From the NCBI RefSeq assembly GCF_019739195.1, contig NZ_JAHHDS010000003.1, positions 186,001 through 250,000 on the forward strand: DNA of 64,000 nt, written 5' to 3'. Made by a program: the position numbers and the translations under genes. A model generated the notes under the pieces. The model was given only the letters and a program-made list of their open reading frames with translations. It was not told the DNA's origin and searched no databases. This document shows, piece after piece, positions 29,164 to 37,618 of the stretch (the first letter of the stretch is position 1; each line of letters begins with the position of its first letter). This DNA is from Microcella sp. Lineage in GTDB: Bacteria > Actinomycetota > Actinomycetes > Actinomycetales > Microbacteriaceae.

Positions 29164-30249
29164 CTATTCTTCCGCGTCGCCGGCCTTCGTCGCCTGCTGT
29201 GCGGCCGTCGTCGACCGACGTTCGGCGATCACGATGGCGATGAGCGCGGCCCCCGCGCACAGCAGTCCCGACCCGAATGCTCCGACCGCGACCGCGATCA
29301 CGGCTCCGAGCTGCGCGGCGACGAGCGCGGTCGAGCCCGTCGCGGCCATCCCGAAACCATCGGCAAGCAGCGCCAGCACGGTGCCTCCCACGGCGACCGC
29401 CACGATGATGCCGATCGACACGCGTCGTTCGACGATCGCCCCCGAGGGGGCGCGCACGACGATTGCCACCCCGGCTGCCGTGGCGATGACAGCCGTGGCG
29501 CCCAGGGCCGTCGGGGCCAGGAAAGGCACTCCGAGCCCGATAGCGCCCCAGGCAATGACGACACCCGTCGTCAGACCCGACGGTGAGAAGGGCCTACCCG
29601 CTATGCGCTCGATCAGCCACCACATCAGGGCACCCAGAACCAGGCCCACGATCGAGTTCGCGAGTGTTCTGCCCGTGGCCACGCTCAGCACGCGCTCTGC
29701 GCCCACCATCCACGCCGTGGCACCGACGGCCACGAGCCCGGCCGGCACCATCCCCCGGGGTCGGCTCAGCGCCGCCAGGTCGCTCACCACACGTCGACGA
29801 GGGCCCGGTAGCAGGGACGCAGCGATCATCGACGCCGAGGCCGCGACGTGGGTCGCGAGCACTGCCGAGAAGTCGACCGCGCCGAAGACGATCTGCACGA
29901 GCGAAGGCACCGAACCGACGGTGGCGGCGAACACCGGCTGGAAGACGAGCACCGACCAGAGGCTCGCGAAAACGGCGGCGCCGACGGGCCCGAAGCGGGC
30001 CGCGAGAATCGCCACCCCGCCAGCGATCGCTCCGGCGAACGATGCGTCGAGCACGCGGGCGGGCAGGTCGCTCGGGCTCGAGAGCACAGCATTCAGGGCC
30101 CACGAGGCGACCATGCCGACGACGACCGCGGCCGATGCACTCGCCGCTCGAGCCCGGATCGAGACCCTGTCGATCAGCAGGAGCCCTAGGGGAATCAGCA
30201 GCACGAGCAGCGCGGCGATGAGCTGGAGAGGCACATCGCTGGTCACCAT
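29164..30249 (-). CDS. Diverged ammonium-transporter (Amt) paralogue
   Basis: 361 residues and about 11 membrane helices. By eye it aligns with the adjacent Amt along its length: the N-terminal helix, the segment VDFSAVLATHVAAS against Amt IDYAGGTAVHINAG, and LANSIVGLVLGALMWWLIERI against TNTLVATAAAILGWLIVEKI. D126 and H134 keep the spacing of the Amt Asp-His pair (first pore histidine). The second pore histidine (H317 of the neighbour) is replaced, apparently by I282, and the FGWFGFNAG segment has become AWMVGAERV. The usual amphipathic C-terminal tail is missing. It follows amt by 97 bp, where glnK usually stands. Transport activity is doubtful, and a regulatory or scaffold role is inference. 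Confidence 0.75.
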   Translation of the reverse strand: MVTSDVPLQLIAALLVLLIPLGLLLIDRVSIRARAASASAAVVVGMVASWALNAVLSSPSDLPARVLDASFAGAIAGGVAILAARFGPVGAAVFASLWSVLVFQPVFAATVGSVPSLVQIVFGAVDFSAVLATHVAASASMIAASLLPGPRRRVVSDLAALSRPRGMVPAGLVAVGATAWMVGAERVLSVATGRTLANSIVGLVLGALMWWLIERIAGRPFSPSGLTTGVVIAWGAIGLGVPFLAPTALGATAVIATAAGVAIVVRAPSGAIVERRVSIGIIVAVAVGGTVLALLADGFGMAATGSTALVAAQLGAVIAVAVGAFGSGLLCAGAALIAIVIAERRSTTAAQQATKAGDAEE

Positions 30250-30281
30250 GACGTCAAACCTCCTTGCGCATAGACACCGAA

Positions 30282-30311
30282 GGGCGCTACCCCCTTGCGA
30301 GAGTAGCGCCC
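30282..30311 (-). terminator. Stem-loop between amt and the Amt paralogue
   Basis: A perfect 9-bp inverted repeat (GGGCGCTAC at 30282-30290 and its complement at 30303-30311) with a 12-nt loop, 35 bp after the amt stop. No uridine run follows, so it may be a partial terminator or an mRNA-stability stem that lowers expression of the downstream paralogue. Confidence 0.55.
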
Positions 30312-30346
30312 TGGAATCCCCCGAGAGGGATCGAGAAGTGCCGGTG

Positions 30347-31558
30347 TTACTTGGTCTCGAACACGTAGCTGGTCTCGCCGTGCACGATCGGGTCGATGCC
30401 CGCGATCTCGTCTTCTTCCTTGATGCGGAAGCCGATGGACTTCTCGATCGCGAAGCCGATGATGAAGGCGACCACGAACGAGTAGATCATCACACCGAAG
30501 GCGGCGATCGCCTGCACCGCGAGCTGACCGAGGTCGCCGCCCGTGAAGAGGCCGGTGTCGATCGCGAAGAAGCCCAGGTACAGGGTTCCGATGAGGCCAC
30601 CGACGAGGTGGATGCCGACGACGTCGAGCGAGTCGTCGAATCCGAGCTTGAACTTCAGCTCGATCGCGAGAGCGCACAGCACACCGGCAATGACACCCAG
30701 CAGCAGAGCCCAGCCCGGTGCGAGGTTGGCGCACGCCGGGGTGATGGCGACCAGACCAGCGATCGCACCCGAACCGGCGCCGACCGAGGTGGGCTTGCCG
30801 TCCTTGATCTTCTCGACGATGAGCCAGCCGAGAATCGCGGCGGCAGTGGCGACGAGCGTGTTGGTGACGATGAGGCCGACGAGCGCGAGGTCGTTGAGGA
30901 ACTCAGCGCCAGCGTTGAAGCCGAACCAGCCGAACCACAGGATGCCGGCGCCCAGCAGCACGAACGGCGGGTTGTGAGGCACGTGAGCACCCTTGGCGAA
31001 CCCGACCCGCTTGCCGAGCACGAGCGCGAGCGCCAGGGCCGCAGCACCGGCGTTGATGTGCACAGCCGTACCACCCGCGTAGTCGATGACGCCCGGGAGC
31101 CCGAGCGTGTTGCCGAGCTCGAGGATCCAGCCTCCGCCCCACACCCACGCGGCAACGGGGAAGTAGACGAGCGTCGCCCAGATGCCGGCGAAGATCATCC
31201 ACGAGCCGAACTTGGCCCGGTCGGCGATGGCACCTGAGATGAGCGCGACGGTGATGATCGCGAAGGTCGCGCCGAACGCAGCGCCTACAAGCGTCTCATT
31301 GTCGCCCGCGGCCGCCATGAGGCCGAAGTCTGAGAACGGGTTGCCGAACAGTTCGGTCGGTCCGCCGACGGCAGACATGTTGAACCCGTACAGCACCCAG
31401 AGGACGCTGATGAGGCCCATCGCGCCGAAGCTCATCATCATCATGCTGATGACGCTCTTGGCCTTGACGAGACCGCCATAGAAGAACGCGACGCCCGGGG
31501 TCATGAACAGAACCAGGGCGGTGGCCGTAATGGCCCAACTGAGTTCGCCGGTATCCAT
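30347..31558 (-). CDS. amt: Ammonium transporter
   Basis: 403 residues with 11 membrane helices and an extracytoplasmic N-terminus. The twin pore histidines are H167 (DYAGGTAVHINAG) and H317 (VVGIHLVGGLIGTLYLGFF). The FGWFGFNAGAEF segment and the C-terminal tail GIDPIVHGETSYVF, which couples subunits and meets PII proteins, are intact. A full GlnR operator lies about 105 bp upstream, and a GAGAGG ribosome-binding site precedes the ATG. No glnK or glnD gene follows. The next gene is a diverged Amt paralogue. Confidence 0.97.
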   Translation of the reverse strand: MDTGELSWAITATALVLFMTPGVAFFYGGLVKAKSVISMMMMSFGAMGLISVLWVLYGFNMSAVGGPTELFGNPFSDFGLMAAAGDNETLVGAAFGATFAIITVALISGAIADRAKFGSWMIFAGIWATLVYFPVAAWVWGGGWILELGNTLGLPGVIDYAGGTAVHINAGAAALALALVLGKRVGFAKGAHVPHNPPFVLLGAGILWFGWFGFNAGAEFLNDLALVGLIVTNTLVATAAAILGWLIVEKIKDGKPTSVGAGSGAIAGLVAITPACANLAPGWALLLGVIAGVLCALAIELKFKLGFDDSLDVVGIHLVGGLIGTLYLGFFAIDTGLFTGGDLGQLAVQAIAAFGVMIYSFVVAFIIGFAIEKSIGFRIKEEDEIAGIDPIVHGETSYVFETK

Positions 31559-31663
31559 CTGTTTCTACCTCTCATAGTGGAACGTGGGTCGTGACGGTCG
31601 GGTCAGGGGAACCCAGCACGACGGTCAGCCGTCGCGGTCACGTGCCCAGTGTTGAGGCAGGAG

Positions 31664-31701
31664 GTTTCAGCACCGGTGTCGCGATGTTTCCCCGGTGTTA
31701 C
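31664..31701 (-). promoter_or_regulatory. GlnR operator upstream of amt
   Basis: Read on the minus strand, four 5-mers are each spaced by 6 nt: GTAAC, GAAAC, ACACC and GAAAC. This matches the GlnR consensus (gTnAC-n6-GaAAC repeated), with only the third box imperfect. It lies between the mrp terminator and amt, about 105 bp before the ATG, which fits activation of amt under nitrogen limitation. The match is seen directly. GlnR control is known from Streptomyces and mycobacteria. Confidence 0.8.
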
Positions 31702-31720
31702 GCAGACGCGCCTCAGGTAA

Positions 31721-31740
31721 ACATCGCGTTTCGGCGATGT
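31721..31740 (-). terminator. Terminator of the mrp operon
   Basis: A 7-bp stem (ACATCGC at 31721-31727 with GCGATGT at 31734-31740) and a 6-nt loop, 9 bp after the mnhG stop. On the minus strand it is followed by TTTACC, a short uridine stretch. It insulates the mrp operon from amt. Confidence 0.6.
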
Positions 31741-31749
31741 GCGGTGCGG

Positions 31750-32151
31750 CTATGAAGTCGCCGAGTCGTCACCGAAGGATTCGTCGTCATCGATCAGACG
31801 ATCGCGCGGCGATGCAGTGGAAGCGGCGAGTTCGTCGGGGATCGTCGTCGCCACAGGACGACTGCCGGTCAGGTAGCCGGATCGTGCGAGGGCGAAGCTT
31901 CCGATCGAGCTCGTCAGCAACTGTGCAGCGATGGCGATCACGCCCTTCACCACATTCAGGGGGCTGAAGTCGAGTACGACGACACCGACGATGATGAGCG
32001 CGACGCCGAGACCCGCGGCCGTGCCGATCGCGCTGGTGCGCGTATAGAGGTCGGGCAGCTTGATCAGGCCGATCGCAGCGCTGGCGATGATGAACGCACC
32101 GAGGATGAGCAGTGCGCTGCCGCTGATCGTCACGACGAGATCGGCGGTCAT
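31750..32151 (-). CDS. mnhG: Mrp/Mnh antiporter subunit G
   Basis: 133 residues. Three membrane helices (about 8-28, 40-60, 66-88) carry the family segment GLIKLPDLYTRTSAIGTAAGLGVALIIVG. The hydrophilic C-terminal tail of about 45 residues is acidic (DRLIDDDESFGDDS) and longer than in Bacillus MrpG. The ATG at 32151 overlaps the mnhF stop (ATGA). Last gene of the operon, followed by a terminator. Part of the membrane complex that exchanges Na+ (or K+) for protons. Confidence 0.92.
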   Translation of the reverse strand: MTADLVVTISGSALLILGAFIIASAAIGLIKLPDLYTRTSAIGTAAGLGVALIIVGVVVLDFSPLNVVKGVIAIAAQLLTSSIGSFALARSGYLTGSRPVATTIPDELAASTASPRDRLIDDDESFGDDSATS

Positions 32152-32414
32152 CGCTGGCCCCCCTGCAGCAGGCGCGCGAGCGAGAGGATCGACAGGAAGC
32201 CGAGAATCGCCGCGATGAGGATGATGTCGATGACGGCGTCGATCGAGAAAGTGAGGCCAAAGACCGCGACGATACCGATGAAGGCGAAGAAGATGAGGTC
32301 GCCGGCGACCGCGGTATCGCCCGCGGTGGGTCCGCGCACGATGCGCACTACCGCGAGCACGACGGCGATCGCCAGCAAGCCGATGACGATGGCGGCGACG
32401 ACTGTGGGAATCAC
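32148..32414 (-). CDS. mnhF: Mrp/Mnh antiporter subunit F
   Basis: 88 residues, three membrane helices, with the family core VRIVRGPTAGDTAVAGDLIFFAFIGIVAVFG and a C-terminal LSLARLLQGG. The usual MrpF length is 85-95 residues. It overlaps mnhE by 4 bp and mnhG by 4 bp, a fully coupled arrangement that fits fixed stoichiometry in the heptameric Mrp complex. Confidence 0.92.
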   Translation of the reverse strand: MIPTVVAAIVIGLLAIAVVLAVVRIVRGPTAGDTAVAGDLIFFAFIGIVAVFGLTFSIDAVIDIILIAAILGFLSILSLARLLQGGQR

Positions 32415-32791
32415 GGCGTGTCCTCTCTGGCATGAGACGCCGGGGCTCGCCAGCGCACCCCGCGCACGAGTCGCGCCTGCGTGTCGAGAAGTGACGACCG
32501 GAATGCTTCCGGGTCACCCGCGACGAACATCCCGTGCACGAACATCGCGCGCGCTCGACGGTCGACGGCGATGACAAGTGTGTCGGGCGTGATGGTGATG
32601 ATCGCGATGAGCAGGGTGAGCTCGGCGTCGCTCATCTCGTCGAGGTCGACCCGCACGATGCCCGGCTGAGGTTGGCGGCCGGGCGTGAGGATCAGAGCGC
32701 TCACCTGCACGCTCGTCACGATGAACTGCTTGGTGAACCAGCCGAGAAGCGCGAGCGCGCGCACGGGGAGGCTCCAGGGCGAAGTAGTCAT
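32411..32791 (-). CDS. mnhE: Mrp/Mnh antiporter subunit E, short form
   Basis: 126 residues, shorter than the roughly 160 of Bacillus MrpE. Only one convincing membrane segment (about 15-35) is seen before the cytoplasmic domain with IVRVDLDEMSDAELTLLIAIITITPDTLVIAVD, the family hallmark. The loss of the first helices is shared by several actinobacterial homologues, so I treat it as a normal short form, not a broken gene. It overlaps mnhD and mnhF by 4 bp each. Confidence 0.9.
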   Translation of the reverse strand: MTTSPWSLPVRALALLGWFTKQFIVTSVQVSALILTPGRQPQPGIVRVDLDEMSDAELTLLIAIITITPDTLVIAVDRRARAMFVHGMFVAGDPEAFRSSLLDTQARLVRGVRWRAPASHAREDTP

Positions 32792-34422
32792 CGGTCGATC
32801 ACCGCCCGCACATAGTCGTTGATGTCGACGAGCCCGGCGGCGGCCTGTTCGGCAAGCTGCAGCAGGCCCTCTGCTCCGAGCCCGAGCCCGACCGAGATCG
32901 CCGCAAGCACCAGTGATGGCACCAGGAGCCGCACCGGCACGCGCGTGCCCCGATGCTCGTGCGGGTCGTCGTCGTCTGCGGCGGTCTCGGCTCCGCGCGG
33001 CGGTTCATGTCGCTCGACCGCGAGGGCCGCCTCCTCCGCGACAGCGTCGGCATCGACCGGCTGGTCATCGAGCAATGCATGCCGTTCACGGATGCGCGCC
33101 TCGGCCGCGAGTAGCTCGACGTCGGCGTGCCGCTTGCCGTTGAACATCTCGGCCCAGATCTTCATCATCGCCACGAGAGCGAGCAAGCTGGCGACGATGA
33201 GAAGCCCGGCGACGAGCACCTGGCCACCCTCAGCCGTGGCCTGCACGAGCGCGTACTTGGCCACAAAGCCCGAGAACGGCGGCAGCCCTGCGAGCGAGAG
33301 TGCCCCGACAACGAACACGGCCGTCAGCAGCGGTTCACGCGTGCGCAGGCCCGATACGCGGCTGAGGTGCCCCGACCCGTAAGTCTGCTCGATGGCGCCC
33401 GCGATGAGCAGCAGCGAGCCCATGACGATCATGTGATGAACCATGTAGACCACGCCCGCGGCGAGCCCGGCGGGAGTGAACACCGCGACACCGACGAGGA
33501 TGAAACCGATGCCGCTGACCATCTGGAAGACGAGCAGAGGGCGCATCTCGCTCTCGCCCAGAGACGTCAGCGCACCGACCAGCAGCGTGATCGTGGCGAC
33601 GATGATGATCGGCGTCATCCACGCCGGGTCGCCCTCGAAGATCACCGCGCTGATGCGAAAGATGATGTACACGGCGACCTTCGTGTGCAGGCCCGAGAAC
33701 AGGGCGGCCACGGCGGGCGAAGCGGCGCCGTAGGTGCGGGCGAGCCAACCGTGCGCCGGGAAGACCGCGGCCTTGACCGCAATCGCGCTCAAGCACACGG
33801 CCGCGGCGATGGCCGTGGCCGGGTCGTCGCCCGCACCGGCGAGTTCCGCAAGGTTGACCGTGCCCTGCACGGCGTAGATAAGCCCTACGCCCGCGAGGAA
33901 GAGTGTCGACGCGAGCAGATTTACGGTGACATACAGCCGCGACCCGCCTAGGTCTCCGCGTCGGCTGAGAATCACCAGCAGTCCGTAGGAAGGCAGCAGC
34001 ATGACCTCGATGAACACGAAGAGGTTGAAGAGGTCGGCAGTCAGGAGCGCACCCGCGACGCCACCGGCAAGCACGAGCACGAATGATGCGATCGACGGGC
34101 TGCGGGCCTCGCCACTGGTGATCAGATGCCCGAAGGTCACGGTCGAGAGAATCGCGGTCACGAGCAGCAGCAGGCTCGAGAAGGCATCGGCGACGAACGG
34201 GATCGCAATGCCGCCGGGCCACAGAGCGACCTGGTGGGCGAGCACTGTGCCGTCTGCCGTAATGACCACGAGCACCACGGCGCCGACCAGCAGCGCGACG
34301 AGGGATGCCGCACCGAGCACCTGCCGCAGCCGGTGGTGCGCAGGCGCGACGAAGAAGGCGCCGCCGACGAGAAGGGGCGCGCCGACGAAGAGAGGCAGCA
34401 GGGCCTCGATCACGGGGATCAT
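32788..34422 (-). CDS. mnhD: Mrp/Mnh antiporter subunit D (complex I NuoM/N-like)
   Basis: 544 residues, about 14 membrane helices, related to the proton-pumping subunits of NADH dehydrogenase. Conserved pieces include the acidic residue in NLFVFIEVMLLPSYGLLV, the lysine in AIAVKAAVFPAHGWLARTYGAASPAVAALFSGLHTKVAVY, and SLAGLPPFSGFVAKYALV. Between the penultimate and last helices lies an unusual charged insert of roughly 65 residues (HADVELLAAEARIRERHALL to HEHRGT) rich in Glu, Ala and Asp, probably cytoplasmic. It overlaps mnhC and mnhE by 4 bp. Confidence 0.93.
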   Translation of the reverse strand: MIPVIEALLPLFVGAPLLVGGAFFVAPAHHRLRQVLGAASLVALLVGAVVLVVITADGTVLAHQVALWPGGIAIPFVADAFSSLLLLVTAILSTVTFGHLITSGEARSPSIASFVLVLAGGVAGALLTADLFNLFVFIEVMLLPSYGLLVILSRRGDLGGSRLYVTVNLLASTLFLAGVGLIYAVQGTVNLAELAGAGDDPATAIAAAVCLSAIAVKAAVFPAHGWLARTYGAASPAVAALFSGLHTKVAVYIIFRISAVIFEGDPAWMTPIIIVATITLLVGALTSLGESEMRPLLVFQMVSGIGFILVGVAVFTPAGLAAGVVYMVHHMIVMGSLLLIAGAIEQTYGSGHLSRVSGLRTREPLLTAVFVVGALSLAGLPPFSGFVAKYALVQATAEGGQVLVAGLLIVASLLALVAMMKIWAEMFNGKRHADVELLAAEARIRERHALLDDQPVDADAVAEEAALAVERHEPPRGAETAADDDDPHEHRGTRVPVRLLVPSLVLAAISVGLGLGAEGLLQLAEQAAAGLVDINDYVRAVIDR

Positions 34423-34769
34423 GGCGCTGCCTCCTGAGTCGCCGCATCTGTGTCGTGGCCGGCAGCCGGCGGCTCGGTGTCATCGTCGCCTCGACCCACC
34501 ACCGCAAGCGTCGCCATGACGACCGTGATCGCGAACGCGATCACGATCGCGGTCAGCACGAAGGCCTGCGGCAGCGGGTCGGCGGCGCTCGAGGTGTCGC
34601 CGCCGAAGAACGGAGCGTCTCGACGCGCGACTCCCCCGGCAGCGATCAGCAGCAGGTTCACCGCGTGCGTCAGCAGCACGAAGCCGAGAATGATGCGGAT
34701 CATGCCGCGCTGCAGCACGAGGTAGACGCCCGCAGCCGCGAGCAGTCCGATTCCGAGAGCGAGGCTCAT
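34419..34769 (-). CDS. mnhC: Mrp/Mnh antiporter subunit C (NuoK-like)
   Basis: 116 residues with three membrane helices. The family segment LGIGLLAAAGVYLVLQRGMIRIILGFVLLTHAVNLLLI carries the NuoK-like buried residues, and a second block (DPLPQAFVLTAIVIAFAITVVMATLAVVG) follows. The short C-terminal tail is acidic. It overlaps mnhA by 4 bp and mnhD by 4 bp. Confidence 0.93.
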   Translation of the reverse strand: MSLALGIGLLAAAGVYLVLQRGMIRIILGFVLLTHAVNLLLIAAGGVARRDAPFFGGDTSSAADPLPQAFVLTAIVIAFAITVVMATLAVVGRGDDDTEPPAAGHDTDAATQEAAP

Positions 34770-37618
34770 CGCGCCACCTCCTGATCGCGCGACCCGGCAC
34801 GTTCAGAAACCTCGCCGGGGCGGTCGCGCACGCCGCCGAGCTCGTTGAGCACGGCGATGATGATGGCGACGACGGCGAAATAGACGCCGAGGTCGAAGAT
34901 CAGGGCGCTCGTGAAGCCGTACTCGTCGCCCCAGGGCAACGGAATATCGATGCGCACGGGCTTGAGGAACGAACCGACAAGGTAGCCGCCGATGCCGCTC
35001 ACCACGCCGACGACGACCCCGGCCGAGAGCAGCGCTCGATAGGGCCATCGCACGGGTGCCCGCCGATCGGATGATGCTCCGAGATAGGCGAGCGCGAAGC
35101 CCGTACCACCGACGAGCGCGGCGATGAAGCCGCCGCCCGGCTCGTAGTGGCCGCGCAGCAGCAGGTAGATCGAGAGCACGATGATGACGGGCGCAGCCCA
35201 GCGCGCGACCACCCTGATGGGCAGAGTGTTGTCGGCCTCGCGCAGCAGAGCAGTGCCCGCCCACGCCCGCATATCGGGAGTGCGTTCGGGCAGGATGGGC
35301 CGGGCGGCGAGCACCCCCATGAGCACGATGCCGGCTACGGCGATCACGGTGAGTTCACCGAAGGTGTCGAGCGCGCGGTAGTCGACGAGGATCGTGTTGA
35401 CGATGTTTGTGCCCCCGGTATCGGTGTAGGCCTCGTCGAGGAAGTACTGCCCCGCCGCCGAGATGTCGCGACGACCCGTGAAGGCGAGCGTGACGACAGT
35501 CGCTAGTGCGCCGACCGCGAGAGCGATCGTGGCCGTGATGAATTGTCGCGACCGCGTGACGCGATGGAAGACGGCGGGCAGACGGCGCAATATGAGCACG
35601 AGCGCGACCACGGTGAGCAGCTCGACGAGCAGCTGGGTGAGGCCGACGTCAATCGCTCCGAGCGCGAAGAACCAGAGAGCCACGACGAAGCCGGCGCCAC
35701 CGACAAGGATGAGGGCGGTCAACCTCGATCGCGTGATGACGGCGGGCACGACGGTGGCGAGCAGCAGGGCGAGCAGCAGAGCGTCGGTCCATGGCTCGCC
35801 CGGCTCGACGATCTCTCCGAGAGCGGGCGCGATGGCGATCGCCGCCAGCGCAACGACGCCGAGAAGCGCCCACGGCGTCGCGAGGTGGACCGGCTGCGCG
35901 TCGGTGCGGGTCAGATCTCCGACACGCGAGCCGAGAGAGATCAAGCCGGTGCGGATGCGCTCGACGACATCGATCGCCGTGAAGGGCAGGATGCGCCGTT
36001 CGAAGAGGCGGTCGAGCGCGCGACGGCGGCTGATGGTGACGAGGCCGAGCGCGATGATCGTGATCGAGAGCGCGAGCTCGACGGTGAGCCCGCCGAACAG
36101 CGCGAACGTGGCGCTGTAGGAGATGCCCGCCGCGGCACCGCCTGCAGCGCCGATCAGCGGGTGCAGCCAGACCACGGCGGGGCCGAGCACGAGGCCGAGC
36201 AGCGCGGGTAGCAGTGCCGGCACGATAATTCCCGGACCGGCCTCGGAGACGTACTGCGGCATTCGGTGAGTATCGAGGTCGTCGTCGACGCGCTCGCTTC
36301 CGCGATAGTCGGTGAATCCGCCGAGCAGGATGCGGCCGGTATAGGCGAAGGTGGCCGTGGCTCCGATGACGGCGGTGGCCGCCAAGAGGATGCCCAGCCA
36401 CGCTGGACCGCCGGGCTCGATCATCTGACCGAGCAGGTACTCCTTGGAGATGAAGCCGAGCAGCGGAAAGACGCCGGCCATCGAGAGCCCGGCGAGCACC
36501 GTGACCACGAACGTCACCGGCATGGTTCGCCGCAAGCCGCGCAGCAGCCTAATGTCGCGGCTGCCCGCGCGCTGATCGACGATGCCGACGACCATGAACA
36601 AAGCCGACTTGAAGAGAGCGTGAGCGAGCGTGTACAGCGCGGCTGTCGCGAGCGCCGACGGGGTGCCGATGCCGATGAGCGCCACGATGAAGCCGAGCTG
36701 GCTCACCGTGGAGTACGCCATGATCTCTTTCAGATCGAAGCGTCGAAGCGCGAAGACCGCCCCCATGATGGCGGTGATGAGGCCGCTCGTCACGAGGATC
36801 GACTGCCAGACGACCGTCGCAGCGAGGGCAGGTGAGAACAGCATGAGCAAGTAGATGCCGGCCTTCACCATCGCGGCGGCGTGTAGGTAGGCACTCACCG
36901 GGGTCGGCGCCACCATCGCATCGGGAAGCCACATGTGGAAAGGGAACTGCGCCGACTTGGTCATCGCGGCGAGCGCGATCAGCACGGCGACGGCGGCCGT
37001 GAAGCCGCTGTCGGTCTGCCACGCATCGCTCTGCAGGGCGTCGCTCACCACGGTCGTGCCGGTGCGCGCGACGATGAGCACGACCGCGAACAGCAGTGCC
37101 AGTCCGCCCATCGCGGTAACGAGAAGGGTGCGCACGGCGGGAGCGCTCGCCCGACGGCCCGACCGGTTGATGAGGAAGAACGAGCAGAGCGTCGTGAGCT
37201 CCCAGAACACGAAGAGCAGCACGAGATCGTCGGCGAGCACGAGCCCGGTCATCGAGAACGCGAACAGCAGCATCCAGGCGAAGTAGCCGGTGTGCCGGTG
37301 CACCGTCATGTCGGAGAGATAGCGGGCCGAGTAGGCCATGACGAGGGCGCCGATGCCCAGCACGATGAGCAAGAAAAGCGCGGCGAGCCCGTCGAGCCGC
37401 AACCGCAGGGCGACGTCGAGCGTCGGCATCCACGGCACGACCTCGCGCACCACGCCCGGGCCGTCGAGCAGTTCAGGTAGGCGTAAGCCGACGAGCGTGG
37501 CGAGCACCGCGAGCCCGGCCGCAGCGATCCATCCCGCATTGCGGCCGATCACCACGGTGGCGACCATCGTGATGACGACGACCGCGAGTGTCGCGACCAG
37601 CAGCGCCGTGAGCATCAC
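34766..37618 (-). CDS. mnhA: Mrp/Mnh antiporter subunit A fused to B-type domain
   Basis: 950 residues. The N-terminal part is a NuoL-like channel with about 14 helices (FVFWELTTLCSFFLINRSG, KSAQFPFHMWLPDAMVAPTPVSAYLHAAAMVKAG, LRRFDLKEIMAYSTVSQLGFI). The C-terminal part carries the MrpA-specific and MrpB domains (ALDTFGELTVIAVAGIVLMGVLAARP; LLLRGHYEPGGGFIAALVGGTGFALAYL). The A-B fusion replaces a separate mnhB. The start is GTG 37618 or ATG 37615. No ribosome-binding site precedes it directly, but a 12-codon upstream ORF ends exactly here (TGATG), so start-up by translational coupling is likely. Confidence 0.95.
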   Translation of the reverse strand: MMLTALLVATLAVVVITMVATVVIGRNAGWIAAAGLAVLATLVGLRLPELLDGPGVVREVVPWMPTLDVALRLRLDGLAALFLLIVLGIGALVMAYSARYLSDMTVHRHTGYFAWMLLFAFSMTGLVLADDLVLLFVFWELTTLCSFFLINRSGRRASAPAVRTLLVTAMGGLALLFAVVLIVARTGTTVVSDALQSDAWQTDSGFTAAVAVLIALAAMTKSAQFPFHMWLPDAMVAPTPVSAYLHAAAMVKAGIYLLMLFSPALAATVVWQSILVTSGLITAIMGAVFALRRFDLKEIMAYSTVSQLGFIVALIGIGTPSALATAALYTLAHALFKSALFMVVGIVDQRAGSRDIRLLRGLRRTMPVTFVVTVLAGLSMAGVFPLLGFISKEYLLGQMIEPGGPAWLGILLAATAVIGATATFAYTGRILLGGFTDYRGSERVDDDLDTHRMPQYVSEAGPGIIVPALLPALLGLVLGPAVVWLHPLIGAAGGAAAGISYSATFALFGGLTVELALSITIIALGLVTISRRRALDRLFERRILPFTAIDVVERIRTGLISLGSRVGDLTRTDAQPVHLATPWALLGVVALAAIAIAPALGEIVEPGEPWTDALLLALLLATVVPAVITRSRLTALILVGGAGFVVALWFFALGAIDVGLTQLLVELLTVVALVLILRRLPAVFHRVTRSRQFITATIALAVGALATVVTLAFTGRRDISAAGQYFLDEAYTDTGGTNIVNTILVDYRALDTFGELTVIAVAGIVLMGVLAARPILPERTPDMRAWAGTALLREADNTLPIRVVARWAAPVIIVLSIYLLLRGHYEPGGGFIAALVGGTGFALAYLGASSDRRAPVRWPYRALLSAGVVVGVVSGIGGYLVGSFLKPVRIDIPLPWGDEYGFTSALIFDLGVYFAVVAIIIAVLNELGGVRDRPGEVSERAGSRDQEVAR

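Noticed and set aside
26508-31237. Long plus-strand frames (633 and 729 codons) across the GT2, tRNA and amt region
   Set aside because: One runs straight through the tRNA-Val gene and both lie opposite well-supported genes. They are shadows.
32411-32791. mnhE as a truncated pseudogene
   Set aside because: It is short, but the conserved cytoplasmic domain is intact and the gene is coupled to both neighbours by 4-bp overlaps; short MnhE forms are common in actinobacteria.
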